A stretch of DNA of 64,000 bases from Chitinophagaceae bacterium (GTDB lineage: Bacteria; Bacteroidota; Bacteroidia; Chitinophagales; Chitinophagaceae): assembly GCA_016719015.1 (NCBI GenBank), contig JADKAZ010000001.1:868001-932000 (forward strand). Reading direction: 5' to 3'. Position numbers and translations under genes: made by a program. Positions 1 through 8,335 of the stretch are shown in pieces. The notes beneath the pieces are model-generated. The model saw only the letters and a program-made list of their open reading frames with translations, had not been told where the DNA came from and did not search any database. How positions within the stretch are numbered: the stretch's first letter is position 1; each line of letters starts with the position of its first letter.

Positions 1-101
1 CATAGTACACTATACACAGGGTTCTTGCTGGTAATCACCATCAAGGCGCTGAATATTGCCACCACTGAAAGGAACCAAAATAATATTTGTGTAATATTCA
101 T
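1..101 (-). CDS. nuoJ: NADH-quinone oxidoreductase subunit J, N-terminal fragment
   Basis: Only the first 33 codons are inside the window; the rest lies beyond its left edge. The reading begins MNITQILFWFLSVVAIFSAL, one hydrophobic helix followed by VITSKNPVYSVL, which is typical of the first transmembrane segment of NuoJ. NuoJ is a membrane-arm subunit of complex I that helps couple electron transfer to proton pumping. It follows nuoI by 22 bp on the same strand, the expected position in a nuoA-to-N operon. Confidence 0.85.
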   Translation of the reverse strand, partial: MNITQILFWFLSVVAIFSALMVITSKNPVYSVL

Positions 102-123
102 TCTTGTAAGCCGTTAATCGTTC

Positions 124-663
124 TTAGTTTTTAACAGGTTTATCTCCCAATGCCTTTTCATACGCTTCTTTATCCGTAACGGGATTCGGTATCAATAAAT
201 CTTCTTTCTTATAAATAAATCCTTTTCTTCCATAATTGGCCGGGGCAAAGGTCTGCGACAGGTAAATCGCATCCTTAGGGCAAGCTTCTTCACACAAACC
301 ACAAAAAATACAACGCAGCATATTTATCTCATACTTCGCCGCATACTTTTCTTCCCGGTATAAATTTTCTTCCCCTGGTAGTCTTTCTGCAGCCTCCATA
401 GTAATGGCTTCTGCGGGGCAAGCCACTGCACATAAACCACAGGCAGTACAATTCTCCCTTCCTTCTGCATCACGGTTCAGTACATGCAGGCCACGGAACA
501 CTTTTGAAAATGTTCTCGTTTGTTCAGGGTAATTTATTGTTGCCTTCTTTTTAAACAGATGACTGATAGTAATACCCATACCCTTTACGATATTCCAGAG
601 ATAAATACTCTCCAGGAAAGTCATCGGTTTACGGTCTACTTCTTTTGCTCTTTGTGTTAACAT
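124..663 (-). CDS. nuoI: NADH-quinone oxidoreductase subunit I (8Fe ferredoxin-type)
   Basis: A 179-residue peripheral-arm subunit of complex I that carries two [4Fe-4S] clusters (N6a and N6b) and passes electrons towards NuoB. Two CxxCxxCxxxC motifs are visible: Cys72, 75, 78 and 82, and Cys118, 121, 124 and 128, each ending in CP as in bacterial ferredoxin domains. The N-terminal 40 residues contain an amphipathic or membrane-contacting stretch (SIYLWNIVKGMGITISHLF), as usual for NuoI. It sits between nuoH and nuoJ in the operon. Length and motifs are normal for the family. Confidence 0.97.
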   Translation of the reverse strand: MLTQRAKEVDRKPMTFLESIYLWNIVKGMGITISHLFKKKATINYPEQTRTFSKVFRGLHVLNRDAEGRENCTACGLCAVACPAEAITMEAAERLPGEENLYREEKYAAKYEINMLRCIFCGLCEEACPKDAIYLSQTFAPANYGRKGFIYKKEDLLIPNPVTDKEAYEKALGDKPVKN

Positions 664-793
664 ACTTTATAAAAGTTCGCAAATATATTGTTCTCAATCC
701 GAAAGACGGGTGACCGAAATACGGAAGCTGTTTCTTTATAATCAGTTTTTATCTTAAGCCTCCGGACTTTTGGTCGTTCGGACTTCAGACTCT
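664..793. repeat. nuoH-nuoI gap with imperfect inverted TCCGAA/CCGGA elements
   Basis: The 130-bp gap contains TCCGAAAGAC...ACGGA near 699-725 and TCCGGACTTTTGGTCGTTCGGA near 760-781. Read inverted, the second resembles the first (TCCGAAcGAC...TCCGGA). It is a weaker inverted pair than those in the neighbouring nuo gaps but is placed the same way, one copy near each gene end. No terminator with a T tract is seen. Confidence 0.4.
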
Positions 794-1846
794 TTATTTA
801 TTCAACCACAATATCACAGCCGCCGTAATCACCATATTCAACAACGCCAGCGGTATCAATTTCTTCCATCCAAGGTTCATCAATTGGTCATAACGGAAAC
901 GTGGAATTGTCCACCTTATCCATAAGAACACAAATAGCATGAAAGAAATTTTCATCATTATTACACTAAAACTTATGACGGTCATCCAGAAAGAGCTCAA
1001 TCCCCACGAAGCTTCATTTACAAACGGAATATCATAACCACCGAAATATATGGTAACCATGATGGCACTGCTGATAAACATATTAATATATTCAGCAAAC
1101 AGGTAAAAGCCCAGTTTCATGGATGAATATTCCTGGTGATACCCAAAGTTTAATTCATTTTCTGCTTCTGGTAAATCGAAAGGTGTACGGTTACATTCCG
1201 CCAAAGCACAAACAAAAAATATGATAAAGCCTAACGGCTGGTAAATAACATGCCATCCATGCTGCACCTGGTTCGCCACTATCTCACTCATCTTTAATGA
1301 GCCGGTCATAAATAAAACAGCTATCAATGCCAATCCCATTGGTAATTCATACGACACCATCTGGGAGGCGCCACGAATGGCAGCCATCAATGAGAATTTA
1401 TTATTAGATGCCCAACCCCCTATCATAATTCCGTATACACCAACACTTACAATACTAAATGCTAATAAAATACCCATATCCACATCTGCTACCTGCATAG
1501 GTATCACATTTCCTCCTTTTGTTATAAAAGGAGTTGCCCACGGTATTACGGTACTTGTTATTAAGGCGGTTATCATCGCCAGGGCAGGGCCAAGTATAAA
1601 TAAAAACTTATTCGCCGCTAAAGGAATGATCTCTTCTTTGAAAAATAATTTACCGCCATCTGCTAATGGTTGAAAAATACCAAATGGGCCTGCCCTGTTG
1701 GGGCCACGGCGATCCTGTAGCCACGCAGCCACTTTTCTTTCTGCTAAGGTGGTGTACATAGCAATAAAGAATGACAGGCCGATGATACCGGCTATCAGTA
1801 AAGTCTTTTCCAAGATCAACCACAAGTCTATAACTAATAAAGTCAT
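794..1846 (-). CDS. nuoH: NADH-quinone oxidoreductase subunit H
   Basis: A 350-residue multi-spanning membrane protein that forms the quinone-chamber side of complex I where the membrane arm meets NuoB and NuoD. Family signatures are present: the RKVAAWLQDRRGPNRAGPFG segment near residues 37-56, the acidic loop RTPFDLPEAENELNFGYHQE in the middle and the basic segment RWTIPRFRYDQLM near the C terminus. About eight hydrophobic helices are visible. The ATG is immediately preceded by a CCCTAAAGGG-type repeat that may leave little room for a classical ribosome site. Confidence 0.97.
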   Translation of the reverse strand: MTLLVIDLWLILEKTLLIAGIIGLSFFIAMYTTLAERKVAAWLQDRRGPNRAGPFGIFQPLADGGKLFFKEEIIPLAANKFLFILGPALAMITALITSTVIPWATPFITKGGNVIPMQVADVDMGILLAFSIVSVGVYGIMIGGWASNNKFSLMAAIRGASQMVSYELPMGLALIAVLFMTGSLKMSEIVANQVQHGWHVIYQPLGFIIFFVCALAECNRTPFDLPEAENELNFGYHQEYSSMKLGFYLFAEYINMFISSAIMVTIYFGGYDIPFVNEASWGLSSFWMTVISFSVIMMKISFMLFVFLWIRWTIPRFRYDQLMNLGWKKLIPLALLNMVITAAVILWLNK

Positions 1847-1977
1847 ACCCTAAATCCCTAAAGGGACTTTTAGTGTTTTAAAGAATAAAGAACCACACAA
1901 AACTATACTACCCTAAATACAATACTTCAATTCCAATTATTATTAAATCCCTCTACTCCCCTTTAGGGGCAGGGGTA
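1847..1977. repeat. Inverted pair of CCCTAAAGGG-core elements in the nuoG-nuoH gap
   Basis: One copy (1848-1870, ACCCTAAATCCCTAAAGGGA) abuts the nuoH start. The other (about 1947-1976, core CCCCTTTAGGGG) covers the nuoG stop and is in opposite orientation. The nuoG copy actually encodes the last residues PAPKGE of NuoG. The AT-rich spacer between them is about 75 bp, so the nuoG-nuoH transcript junction could fold into a long hairpin. Confidence 0.7.
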
Positions 1978-3077
1978 AATGTTTTGCTCGTTGCCGGTCC
2001 GGGCAACTCACTCAACTCGACTTTGTTCACATCACTGATACCATGAATATCCATCAGCAATTTAGGTTCTCTGCCGCCCATTACTTCTGCAATCGTTTCT
2101 TTTGGTTTTTGCAAACCCAAATAATGACCTTGCGAAATAACCGAATGACGGTTAATAGTAGTAGGCCCTTCAATTACCCAATCCTTTGCATGTTTCTTAT
2201 CAAAACGACAAGTGTTGCAAATCCAGCCGGGCTTACTATCATAGCTTTGCACTTCACCCCACTCATCCTTTCTGGATGTAACTCTTAGTACATCATCACC
2301 CCGTTGCCACAAGGTTACTTTACCGCAGCATTTGTCACAATCACGGTGAGCATCTACGGGTTTTGTAAACCATACCCTGTTTTTAAACCGGAATGTTTTA
2401 TCCGTTAATGCTCCAACGGGACATACATCAATCATATTTCCGCTGAAGTCATTATCAATGGCTTTGGAAATGTAAGTGGAAATTTCTGCATGGTCGCCTC
2501 TGTCCAGAATACCATGTACCCGGTTATCAGTTATCTGGTCGGCCACATACGTACAGCGATAACAAAGAATACACCTTGTCATATGCAATTGTATATAAGG
2601 GCCTATATCCTCTTTTTCAAATGTTCTTCTTTTGAATTCGTAACGGGTGCCTTCTTTCCCATGCTCGTAGCTTAAATCCTGTAAGTGGCACTCCCCTGCC
2701 TGGTCGCAGATGGGGCAATCCAAGGGGTGATTTATTAAAAGAAATTCTACCACTCCTGCCCTCGCTTCCTGCACTCTTTCACTGGTAATATTTTTTACAA
2801 TCATACCATCCATTACATTGGTGCGGCATGATGCAACTAATTTCGGCATTGGTCTTGGGTCGGCTGTTGAACCAGCAGCCACTTCTACCAAACAGGTACG
2901 GCATTTACCACCGCTACCTTTTAGTTTGCTGTAAAAGCACATAGCAGGCGGCGTTACATCACCACCAATCTGCCTTGCAGCAGTTAATATAGATGTACCC
3001 GGAGCCACCTCGACAGTAATGTTGTCAATTGTTACTTTAAAATTTGCAGGTGCTTCTTTTTTTACTTCGTCAGCCAT
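1953..3077 (-). CDS. nuoG: NADH-quinone oxidoreductase subunit G, short form
   Basis: Electron-carrying peripheral-arm subunit of complex I. The 374 residues begin with a plant-type [2Fe-2S] domain (Cys47, 59, 62 and 84), then a HxxDCPxCxxxGEC segment (Cys121, 124 and 130) and a [4Fe-4S] ligand set (Cys169, 172, 175 and 219, the last in DVCPVGAL). A further Cys group (247, 250, 251, 287, 290) may bind another cluster. The large molybdopterin-oxidoreductase-like domain of about 400 or more residues found in Escherichia coli NuoG is absent and the frame ends cleanly. I believe short NuoG is common in Bacteroidota rather than a truncation. The final codons overlap a CCCCTAAAGGGG repeat. Confidence 0.93.
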   Translation of the reverse strand: MADEVKKEAPANFKVTIDNITVEVAPGTSILTAARQIGGDVTPPAMCFYSKLKGSGGKCRTCLVEVAAGSTADPRPMPKLVASCRTNVMDGMIVKNITSERVQEARAGVVEFLLINHPLDCPICDQAGECHLQDLSYEHGKEGTRYEFKRRTFEKEDIGPYIQLHMTRCILCYRCTYVADQITDNRVHGILDRGDHAEISTYISKAIDNDFSGNMIDVCPVGALTDKTFRFKNRVWFTKPVDAHRDCDKCCGKVTLWQRGDDVLRVTSRKDEWGEVQSYDSKPGWICNTCRFDKKHAKDWVIEGPTTINRHSVISQGHYLGLQKPKETIAEVMGGREPKLLMDIHGISDVNKVELSELPGPATSKTFTPAPKGE

Positions 3078-3211
3078 ATGCCCCTATCCCCTAAAGGGGA
3101 ATTTTAATTTTTCTAAAATTTGTTACTCTATACAATATTTAAAAGCTAAATATTCAAATACAATTTCAAATCTATTTTACTCCTGCCAACTCCCCTTTAG
3201 AGGGTGGGGGC
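3078..3211. repeat. Inverted pair of CCCCTAAAGGGG elements in the nuoF-nuoG gap
   Basis: A copy reading GCCCCTATCCCCTAAAGGGG (about 3080-3099) abuts the nuoG start codon. An inverted, slightly diverged copy (CCCCTTTAGAGGGTGGGGGC, 3192-3211) lies inside the last codons of nuoF, where it encodes the PPPSKGE part of its tail. The roughly 90-bp spacer is AT-rich. Confidence 0.75.
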
Positions 3212-4548
3212 AACGGATCTGCATAATGCATCAATCCATAATTCCTTCTTTGTGCATCATCCGCATTGGTGATATGCCATTCAAACTCATCCCTGAAATG
3301 CCGTATCGCTGCTGCTACGGGCCATGCCGCTGCATCACCCAACGGACAAATCGTATTCCCTTCGATCTTTCTTTGTATATCCCAGAGCAAATCAATATCA
3401 CTCATCTTTCCCTTTCCGTTCTCAATATTCAGCAAAATTTTTTCCATCCAACCTGTTCCTTCCCGACAAGGAGAACATTGCCCGCAACTTTCATGACGAT
3501 AGAATCTTGCCAATGTGTATGTATGTTTCACCACACATTGTGAATCATCTAAAACAATAAATCCACCCGACCCCATCATAGAACCAGTTGCAAATCCACC
3601 CTCCGCCAAACTCTCATAAGTCATCATTCTTTTTTCACCCTTCGCTGTTGTTAACAACAAATTCGCAGGCAAAATAGGAACAGATGAACCACCGGGAATA
3701 CAAGCTTTCAATTTTCTTCCGTTAGCGATACCACCACAATATTCATCACTGTAAATAAATTCTTCTACAGAAATTGTCATATCAATTTCATACACACCTT
3801 GCTTTTTGATATTTCCACAAGCTGATATCAATTTAGTACCGGTTGATTTACCAATACCAATTTTTGCATATTCATCTCCGCCTTCATTAATGATGGGAAC
3901 AACAGCAGCAATTGTTTCTACATTATTCACCACAGTTGGGCAATCCCACAAACCTTTTACCGCAGGGAAAGGAGGCTTAATTCTTGGATTACCTCTTTTA
4001 CCTTCTAAGGATTCAAGCAAAGCAGTTTCTTCTCCGCAGATATAAGCACCGGCGCCACGTTGCACATAGATTTCCAAATCGTAGCCTGTGCCTAAGATAT
4101 TTTTACCAAGCCATCCATTATTCTTTGCTTCCTGTATAGCTTGTTCCAATATGTCAACTATCCATGCATATTCTCCACGGATATAGATATAAGAACGATT
4201 AGCCCCTAATGCATATGAAGAAGCAATCATTCCTTCAATCAACAAATGAGGAATGAATTCCATTAAATATCTATCCTTAAAAGTTCCGGGTTCAGATTCA
4301 TCTGCATTCACCACTAAATAACGGGGTACACCTTCAGGTTTAGCGAGAAAACTCCATTTCATACCCGTTGGAAAACCAGCACCACCACGGCCACGAAGTC
4401 CGCTTTTCTTAACTTCTTCTGTTACTGCATCCGGGCTCATAGTTTTCAATGCCTTCTCCACACTACGATAACCACCTTCACGGCGGTACACATCATAAAG
4501 CCTGATGTTTTCAATGTGAGCCTTGTCTAATAATAATTTTCTTCCCAT
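3172..4548 (-). CDS. nuoF: NADH-quinone oxidoreductase subunit F (NADH- and FMN-binding)
   Basis: The 458-residue NADH dehydrogenase subunit of complex I, which binds NADH, FMN and [4Fe-4S] cluster N3. Visible signatures are the glycine-rich GLRGRGGAGFPTGMKW near residue 50, the FMN/NADH segment NADESEPGTFKDR, ICGEETALLESLEGKRGNPR around residue 175-195, and the N3 ligands ESCGQCSPCREGTGW plus the distal Cys in TICPLGDAA. The C-terminal tail DPLPPPSKGELAGVK is poorly related to the fold and is encoded by an intergenic repeat copy, so it may be a recent extension. Confidence 0.97.
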   Translation of the reverse strand: MGRKLLLDKAHIENIRLYDVYRREGGYRSVEKALKTMSPDAVTEEVKKSGLRGRGGAGFPTGMKWSFLAKPEGVPRYLVVNADESEPGTFKDRYLMEFIPHLLIEGMIASSYALGANRSYIYIRGEYAWIVDILEQAIQEAKNNGWLGKNILGTGYDLEIYVQRGAGAYICGEETALLESLEGKRGNPRIKPPFPAVKGLWDCPTVVNNVETIAAVVPIINEGGDEYAKIGIGKSTGTKLISACGNIKKQGVYEIDMTISVEEFIYSDEYCGGIANGRKLKACIPGGSSVPILPANLLLTTAKGEKRMMTYESLAEGGFATGSMMGSGGFIVLDDSQCVVKHTYTLARFYRHESCGQCSPCREGTGWMEKILLNIENGKGKMSDIDLLWDIQRKIEGNTICPLGDAAAWPVAAAIRHFRDEFEWHITNADDAQRRNYGLMHYADPLPPPSKGELAGVK

Positions 4549-4648
4549 ATACCCCTATCCCCTACTAAAGGGGGATTTTAAAATCTTGTATATTAAATTT
4601 TCTTATTCTTGAAAACTATTCCCTAACTCCCCTTTAGGGGTTGTGGGC
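4549..4648. repeat. Inverted pair of CCCCTAAAGGGG elements upstream of nuoF
   Basis: ACCCCTATCCCCTACTAAAG (from 4551) abuts the nuoF start. CCCCTTTAGGGGTTGTGGGC (4629-4648) abuts the stop of the NTF2-like gene and is inverted relative to the first. The 50-bp spacer is AT-rich. The geometry matches the nuoF-nuoG and nuoG-nuoH gaps. Confidence 0.75.
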
Positions 4649-5071
4649 TTACCCTCTCACCGCTTGTCTCGCAAACAACAACCATCTCTTTCCTTTCTTC
4701 ACCCATACTTCCAGCACTTTCAAGTGATAAACAACAGTATTACCACCATTCAATGAAACTTCGTAATCCCCAACAAACCTTGCATTGGCCACATTTCCAC
4801 TTATCACTACCTGCAAGCTATCTTCTTTTATGCTTTTATAGCTAGTGTAACGTGTTTCCAGATTCTTTATCATTTCTGTTTTTGTTTCAACCCAACCATT
4901 ACTATGCCCGTAACTCAGCGCCTTTTCCGTTTGCTGGTTTATAGAAATAATATTCTTTTTTACCAGCGACTGGTGAAACTCTTTTATTGTTGTTGTCAAT
5001 TTTTCTTCATCCGTCTGTGCATTTACAAAAACAACATTGAGTAAAAGAACTATGGCTATTAATTTTTTCAT
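4649..5071 (-). CDS. Secreted NTF2-like (SnoaL/DUF4440-type) protein
   Basis: A 140-residue protein with a clear signal peptide (MKKLIAIVLLLNVVFVNAQ) followed by a DUF4440/SnoaL-like sequence: LTTTIKEFHQSLVKKNIISI, then GHSNGWVETKTEMIKNL and the strand-rich C-terminal half ending in LEVWVKKGKRWLLFARQAVR. This fold forms a small cone-shaped alpha+beta barrel, but the family has many functions and no catalytic residues can be assigned. It is inserted between nuoE (2 bp away) and nuoF, so it is co-transcribed with complex I, although a periplasmic location makes a structural role in complex I unlikely. Confidence 0.75.
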   Translation of the reverse strand: MKKLIAIVLLLNVVFVNAQTDEEKLTTTIKEFHQSLVKKNIISINQQTEKALSYGHSNGWVETKTEMIKNLETRYTSYKSIKEDSLQVVISGNVANARFVGDYEVSLNGGNTVVYHLKVLEVWVKKGKRWLLFARQAVRG

Positions 5072-5073
5072 TC

Positions 5074-5577
5074 CTAATTTTTAGCCGCTGCATTATTTCT
5101 GCATTCTGCAATAATTGCATCCACTTTTTCTTTTGTCAAAAGCTCCCGATAATTTTTACCCATCTGCATCATCGGGGCGTAACCACAAGCTCCCAAACAC
5201 TCAACGGTTTTCAAGGTAAACAACCCATCAGCACTTGTCTCACCTGGTTTGATGCCTAACTTATCATAGATATACTTTACAATGTCATCACTTCCGTTAA
5301 GCATACAAGGTCCGGTCTGGCAAACTTCAAACATATATTTACCAATGGGTTTCAGATTATACATGCTGTAGAAAGTCGCAACTTCATATACTTCAATCGG
5401 GGCAAGCTTTAATAAAGAAGCCACATAGTCCATTGTTTCTGTGCTCAGCCAGCCGCCAAATTCCTGTTGTGCCAGATGCAGCACAGGAATAACGGCACTT
5501 TTCTGCTTCCCTTTCGGATAAAAATTAATTATCCGTTGAACTTCTTGTAATGAATTATCTGAAAACTGAACACTCAT
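5074..5577 (-). CDS. nuoE: NADH-quinone oxidoreductase subunit E
   Basis: A 167-residue thioredoxin-like [2Fe-2S] subunit of complex I that docks onto NuoF. The four cluster ligands are in place: Cys86 and Cys91 (CQTGPC) and Cys127 and Cys131 (CLGAC). The N-terminal helical part contains the family segment LHLAQQEFGGWLS and the middle IYEV-like EVATFYSMYNLKP. Its stop lies 2 bp before the NTF2-like gene, indicating one transcript. The start at 5577 gives a normal length. Confidence 0.97.
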   Translation of the reverse strand: MSVQFSDNSLQEVQRIINFYPKGKQKSAVIPVLHLAQQEFGGWLSTETMDYVASLLKLAPIEVYEVATFYSMYNLKPIGKYMFEVCQTGPCMLNGSDDIVKYIYDKLGIKPGETSADGLFTLKTVECLGACGYAPMMQMGKNYRELLTKEKVDAIIAECRNNAAAKN

Positions 5578-5684
5578 TGTATCTTCTAAAAAATTTAAAC
5601 CCTGGTTTTTTCAAAATTCAATCGAACTCTTTCAACTTTTAAACTCCCTCCTTTGCAAATCTGCATAATACATCTGCACACCTA

Positions 5685-6908
5685 CTATCCATCTAATTCT
5701 CCGGCTATCAGATTCAAACTACTCATCGTCATAATCGCATCACTCAGCATAGCACCTTTAGTCAATTCCTCAAAAGCCTGGTAATAAATAAAACAAGGCC
5801 TGCGGAAATGTAACCGGTACGGCGTCCGTCCACCATCACTGATTAAATAAAATCCCAGCTCCCCGTTACCGCCTTCTACTGCGTTGTACACTTCACCAGC
5901 CGGAATCTCCGTCTCACCCATCACAATTTTAAAATGGTAAATCAGGGCTTCCATCTTAGTGTAAACATCTGCCTTTTCCGGCAAATAATACTCCGGAACA
6001 TCTGCATGAAACACATCCGCATCCGTTCCTTTGAATTCCTGTACTTTCTGATAAGCCTGTTCAATAATACTTAAGCTCTGCCACATTTCCTGCTCCCGAA
6101 CCAGCCAACGGTCATAGTTATCGCCGGTAGTACCAACTGGTATATTAAACTGAAAATCTTCGTATGAACTATAAGGAGAATGCACCCTTACATCATAATC
6201 GATACCGGCTGCACGGAGATTAGGCCCGGTAAAACCATAATTCAAGGCCCTTTCAGCACTGATAGCCCCGGTGCCTTTTGTTCTGTCCATGAAAATTCTG
6301 TTTCGCTGAAACAGGTTTTCAAATTCCTTCAGCACTTTGGGATATTCCTTCAGGAATTTTTCTATTTTTTCAAAAGCGATGTTGTTGAAGTTTCTTTCAA
6401 ATCCCCCTATGCGGCCCATATTGGTGGTTAACCTTGCGCCGCACACTTCTTCATAAATTTCATAAATCAATTCCCGGTATTGCATTACATACAAGAAGCC
6501 AGTGTAAGCACCAGCATCCACACCCACTATTGAATTACAAATTAAGTGGTCGGAAATTCTTGACAACTCCATAATAATGACACGGAGATAATCAACCCTC
6601 TTCGGCGTTTTCACCCCTAGTAATTTCTCACAGGTCAGGTGCCATCCCATATTGTTGATAGGAGATGAACAGTAATTCAACCGGTCTGTCAAAGTAGTTA
6701 TCTGGTATAGCGGTCTGCGTTCGGCAATTTTCTCGAAAGCCCGGTGGATATAGCCAATCGTTTGCTCGGTAGAAACGATCCGTTCACCATCCAGTTCCAA
6801 AACATTCTGCATCACACCATGGGTCGCCGGATGGGTTGGCCCAAGGTTAAGCGTAGTGGTGGTTTTCTCAATCGAGCCTTCCGGTAATTTGATATGTTGT
6901 TCTGACAT
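5685..6908 (-). CDS. nuoD: NADH-quinone oxidoreductase subunit D
   Basis: The 407-residue 49-kDa-type subunit of complex I, related to the [NiFe]-hydrogenase large subunit and lining the quinone site. Signatures include NLGPTHPATHGVMQNVLELDGE at the N terminus, GYIHRAFEKIAE, the RDRLNYCSSP-like TDRLNYCSSPINN, GARLTTNMGRIGG and the C-terminal GELGFYLISDGGRTPYRLHFRRP. It is a stand-alone NuoD, not a NuoCD fusion. The start codon is directly preceded by a CCCCTATCCCCTAAAGGG repeat with no partner at the nuoC stop. Confidence 0.98.
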   Translation of the reverse strand: MSEQHIKLPEGSIEKTTTTLNLGPTHPATHGVMQNVLELDGERIVSTEQTIGYIHRAFEKIAERRPLYQITTLTDRLNYCSSPINNMGWHLTCEKLLGVKTPKRVDYLRVIIMELSRISDHLICNSIVGVDAGAYTGFLYVMQYRELIYEIYEEVCGARLTTNMGRIGGFERNFNNIAFEKIEKFLKEYPKVLKEFENLFQRNRIFMDRTKGTGAISAERALNYGFTGPNLRAAGIDYDVRVHSPYSSYEDFQFNIPVGTTGDNYDRWLVREQEMWQSLSIIEQAYQKVQEFKGTDADVFHADVPEYYLPEKADVYTKMEALIYHFKIVMGETEIPAGEVYNAVEGGNGELGFYLISDGGRTPYRLHFRRPCFIYYQAFEELTKGAMLSDAIMTMSSLNLIAGELDG

Positions 6909-6935
6909 GCCCCTATCCCCTAAAGGGAATTTTTA
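6909..6935. repeat. Single CCCCTATCCCCTAAAGGG element at the nuoD start
   Basis: Reads GCCCCTATCCCCTAAAGGGA then T-rich sequence, immediately 5' of the nuoD ATG on its coding strand (seen here as the complement). Unlike the other nuo gaps, I find no inverted partner near the upstream gene's stop. Confidence 0.65.
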
Positions 6936-7016
6936 TTTTTCTATTTACCAAACTGCACTGCTCCTACCATCGTCTGTTGCGCCGTATTCTTGTACTTTTT
7001 GTACGCTATTCAACAC

Positions 7017-7622
7017 TTACACAATTGGTCTTCCTGTTTCATCATGCTTATCTGCTTCGGCAGTTACAGAATTTCGATTATCTTCTTCTTTAGTGTCTGT
7101 CCCATATCCTGCCGCTCCGCCCCTTCCAAACATTTCATCATCCTTATCAATCCTAGTCTGATCTTCTAAAGGAAATTCTTTTCTCATTGGAAAGTAATCC
7201 ATCTCATCCACATTCAATATTCTTTTCAACTTCGGATGACCAACGAAATTCACCCCGTAAAAATCATAGGTTTCTCTTTCCATCCAGTTTGCCGCAGAAA
7301 ATAATCCTGTGGCGGTATAAACGTCAGGCTGATTAATATCGGTAAAAACTTTAAAGCGGATACGGACATTATCTACCATATTATGCAAATGGTAAACAAC
7401 TGCCAGCTCTCTTCCTTTATTATTGGGGTAATGGACACCGCACAGGTCTGTCATAAAACGAAACTTCAATTCCTGATCATCGTATAAGAAATTAAGGACT
7501 TTCAGGTTCAGGTCTTTTGGTGCTTCAAAAGTGAGCATACCATAAGGTTCTTCGAAACTGGAAACTTCCTCTCCAAACTTCTCCGTTAGTCTTGCTTTAA
7601 TTATTTCGTTCGTCAAACTCAT
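7017..7622 (-). CDS. nuoC: NADH-quinone oxidoreductase subunit C
   Basis: A 201-residue subunit (30-kDa type) of the complex I peripheral arm. The conserved core is visible as LTDLCGVHYPNNKGRELAVVYHL-like sequence, then RETYDFYGVNFVGHPKLKRIL and the closing MRKEFPLED. The acidic, Asn/Glu-rich C-terminal tail after about residue 165 is not part of the conserved domain. It lies between nuoB and nuoD in operon order. Confidence 0.96.
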   Translation of the reverse strand: MSLTNEIIKARLTEKFGEEVSSFEEPYGMLTFEAPKDLNLKVLNFLYDDQELKFRFMTDLCGVHYPNNKGRELAVVYHLHNMVDNVRIRFKVFTDINQPDVYTATGLFSAANWMERETYDFYGVNFVGHPKLKRILNVDEMDYFPMRKEFPLEDQTRIDKDDEMFGRGGAAGYGTDTKEEDNRNSVTAEADKHDETGRPIV

Positions 7623-7750
7623 ACCCCAAACCCCAAAAGTGGCTTTATAACCCTAATATCTGAAAGACATTAAAGGCATTTATTTTTTTAATAAATAATT
7701 TCAATATAAAAAGTACACTAAAGCCTAAGTTCCCTTTTGGGGACTGGGGC
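7623..7750. repeat. Inverted pair of ACCCC/CCCCAAAAGGG-type elements in the nuoB-nuoC gap
   Basis: ACCCCAAACCCCAAAAGTGG abuts the nuoC start and TTCCCTTTTGGGGACTGGGG abuts the nuoB stop in the opposite orientation. This pair has CCCCAAAAGGG instead of CCCCTAAAGGGG but the same placement and spacing. Confidence 0.65.
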
Positions 7751-8335
7751 TTATTGTATTCCGTAACTTTCTAATAACAACTTGTACCGATCTCCATTTC
7801 TTCTTCGTAAACTTTCTTTACCCACCAAATCCTGGATCCTCATCACTCCGTCAATTATTGCTTCCGGTCTTGGTGGACAACCCGGCACATAAACATCAAC
7901 TGGTACCACCTGATCGATGCCCTGTAACACACTGTAAGTATCGAAAATACCGCCGCTGCTGGCACAGGCACCCACAGCTATTACCCAGCGGGGCTCTGCC
8001 ATTTGGAGATATACCTGTTTTACTACCGGACCCATTTTTTTAGCGATTGTACCCATCACCATCAATAAATCACATTGGCGGGGTGAGAAACCCACTCTTT
8101 CTGACCCAAACCTGGCCAAGTCGTAATGCGAGCCCATGGTTGCCATGAATTCGATACCGCAACATGAAGTGGCAAAAGGTAAAGGCCAGATAGAATTTTT
8201 TCTTGCTAATCCAATTACTTTATTCAGGGAAGTAGCAAAAAAACCTTCTCCCTGGTGTCCCTCTGGCATATCTACAATGCTGATATCAGACTCAAGCGGC
8301 TTTTTTATTAAATTATATGATACAGGCCTTGCCAT
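7751..8335 (-). CDS. nuoB: NADH-quinone oxidoreductase subunit B
   Basis: A 194-residue complex I subunit that holds the terminal [4Fe-4S] cluster N2, the direct electron donor to quinone. The ligand set is visible: the tandem Cys58-Cys59 in TSCCGIEFM, Cys124 in VGACASSGG and Cys153 in PGCPPRPEA. The FARFGSERV-like segment DLARFGSERVGFSPRQCDLL is also typical. It is the second gene of the operon after nuoA. Confidence 0.98.
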   Translation of the reverse strand: MARPVSYNLIKKPLESDISIVDMPEGHQGEGFFATSLNKVIGLARKNSIWPLPFATSCCGIEFMATMGSHYDLARFGSERVGFSPRQCDLLMVMGTIAKKMGPVVKQVYLQMAEPRWVIAVGACASSGGIFDTYSVLQGIDQVVPVDVYVPGCPPRPEAIIDGVMRIQDLVGKESLRRRNGDRYKLLLESYGIQ

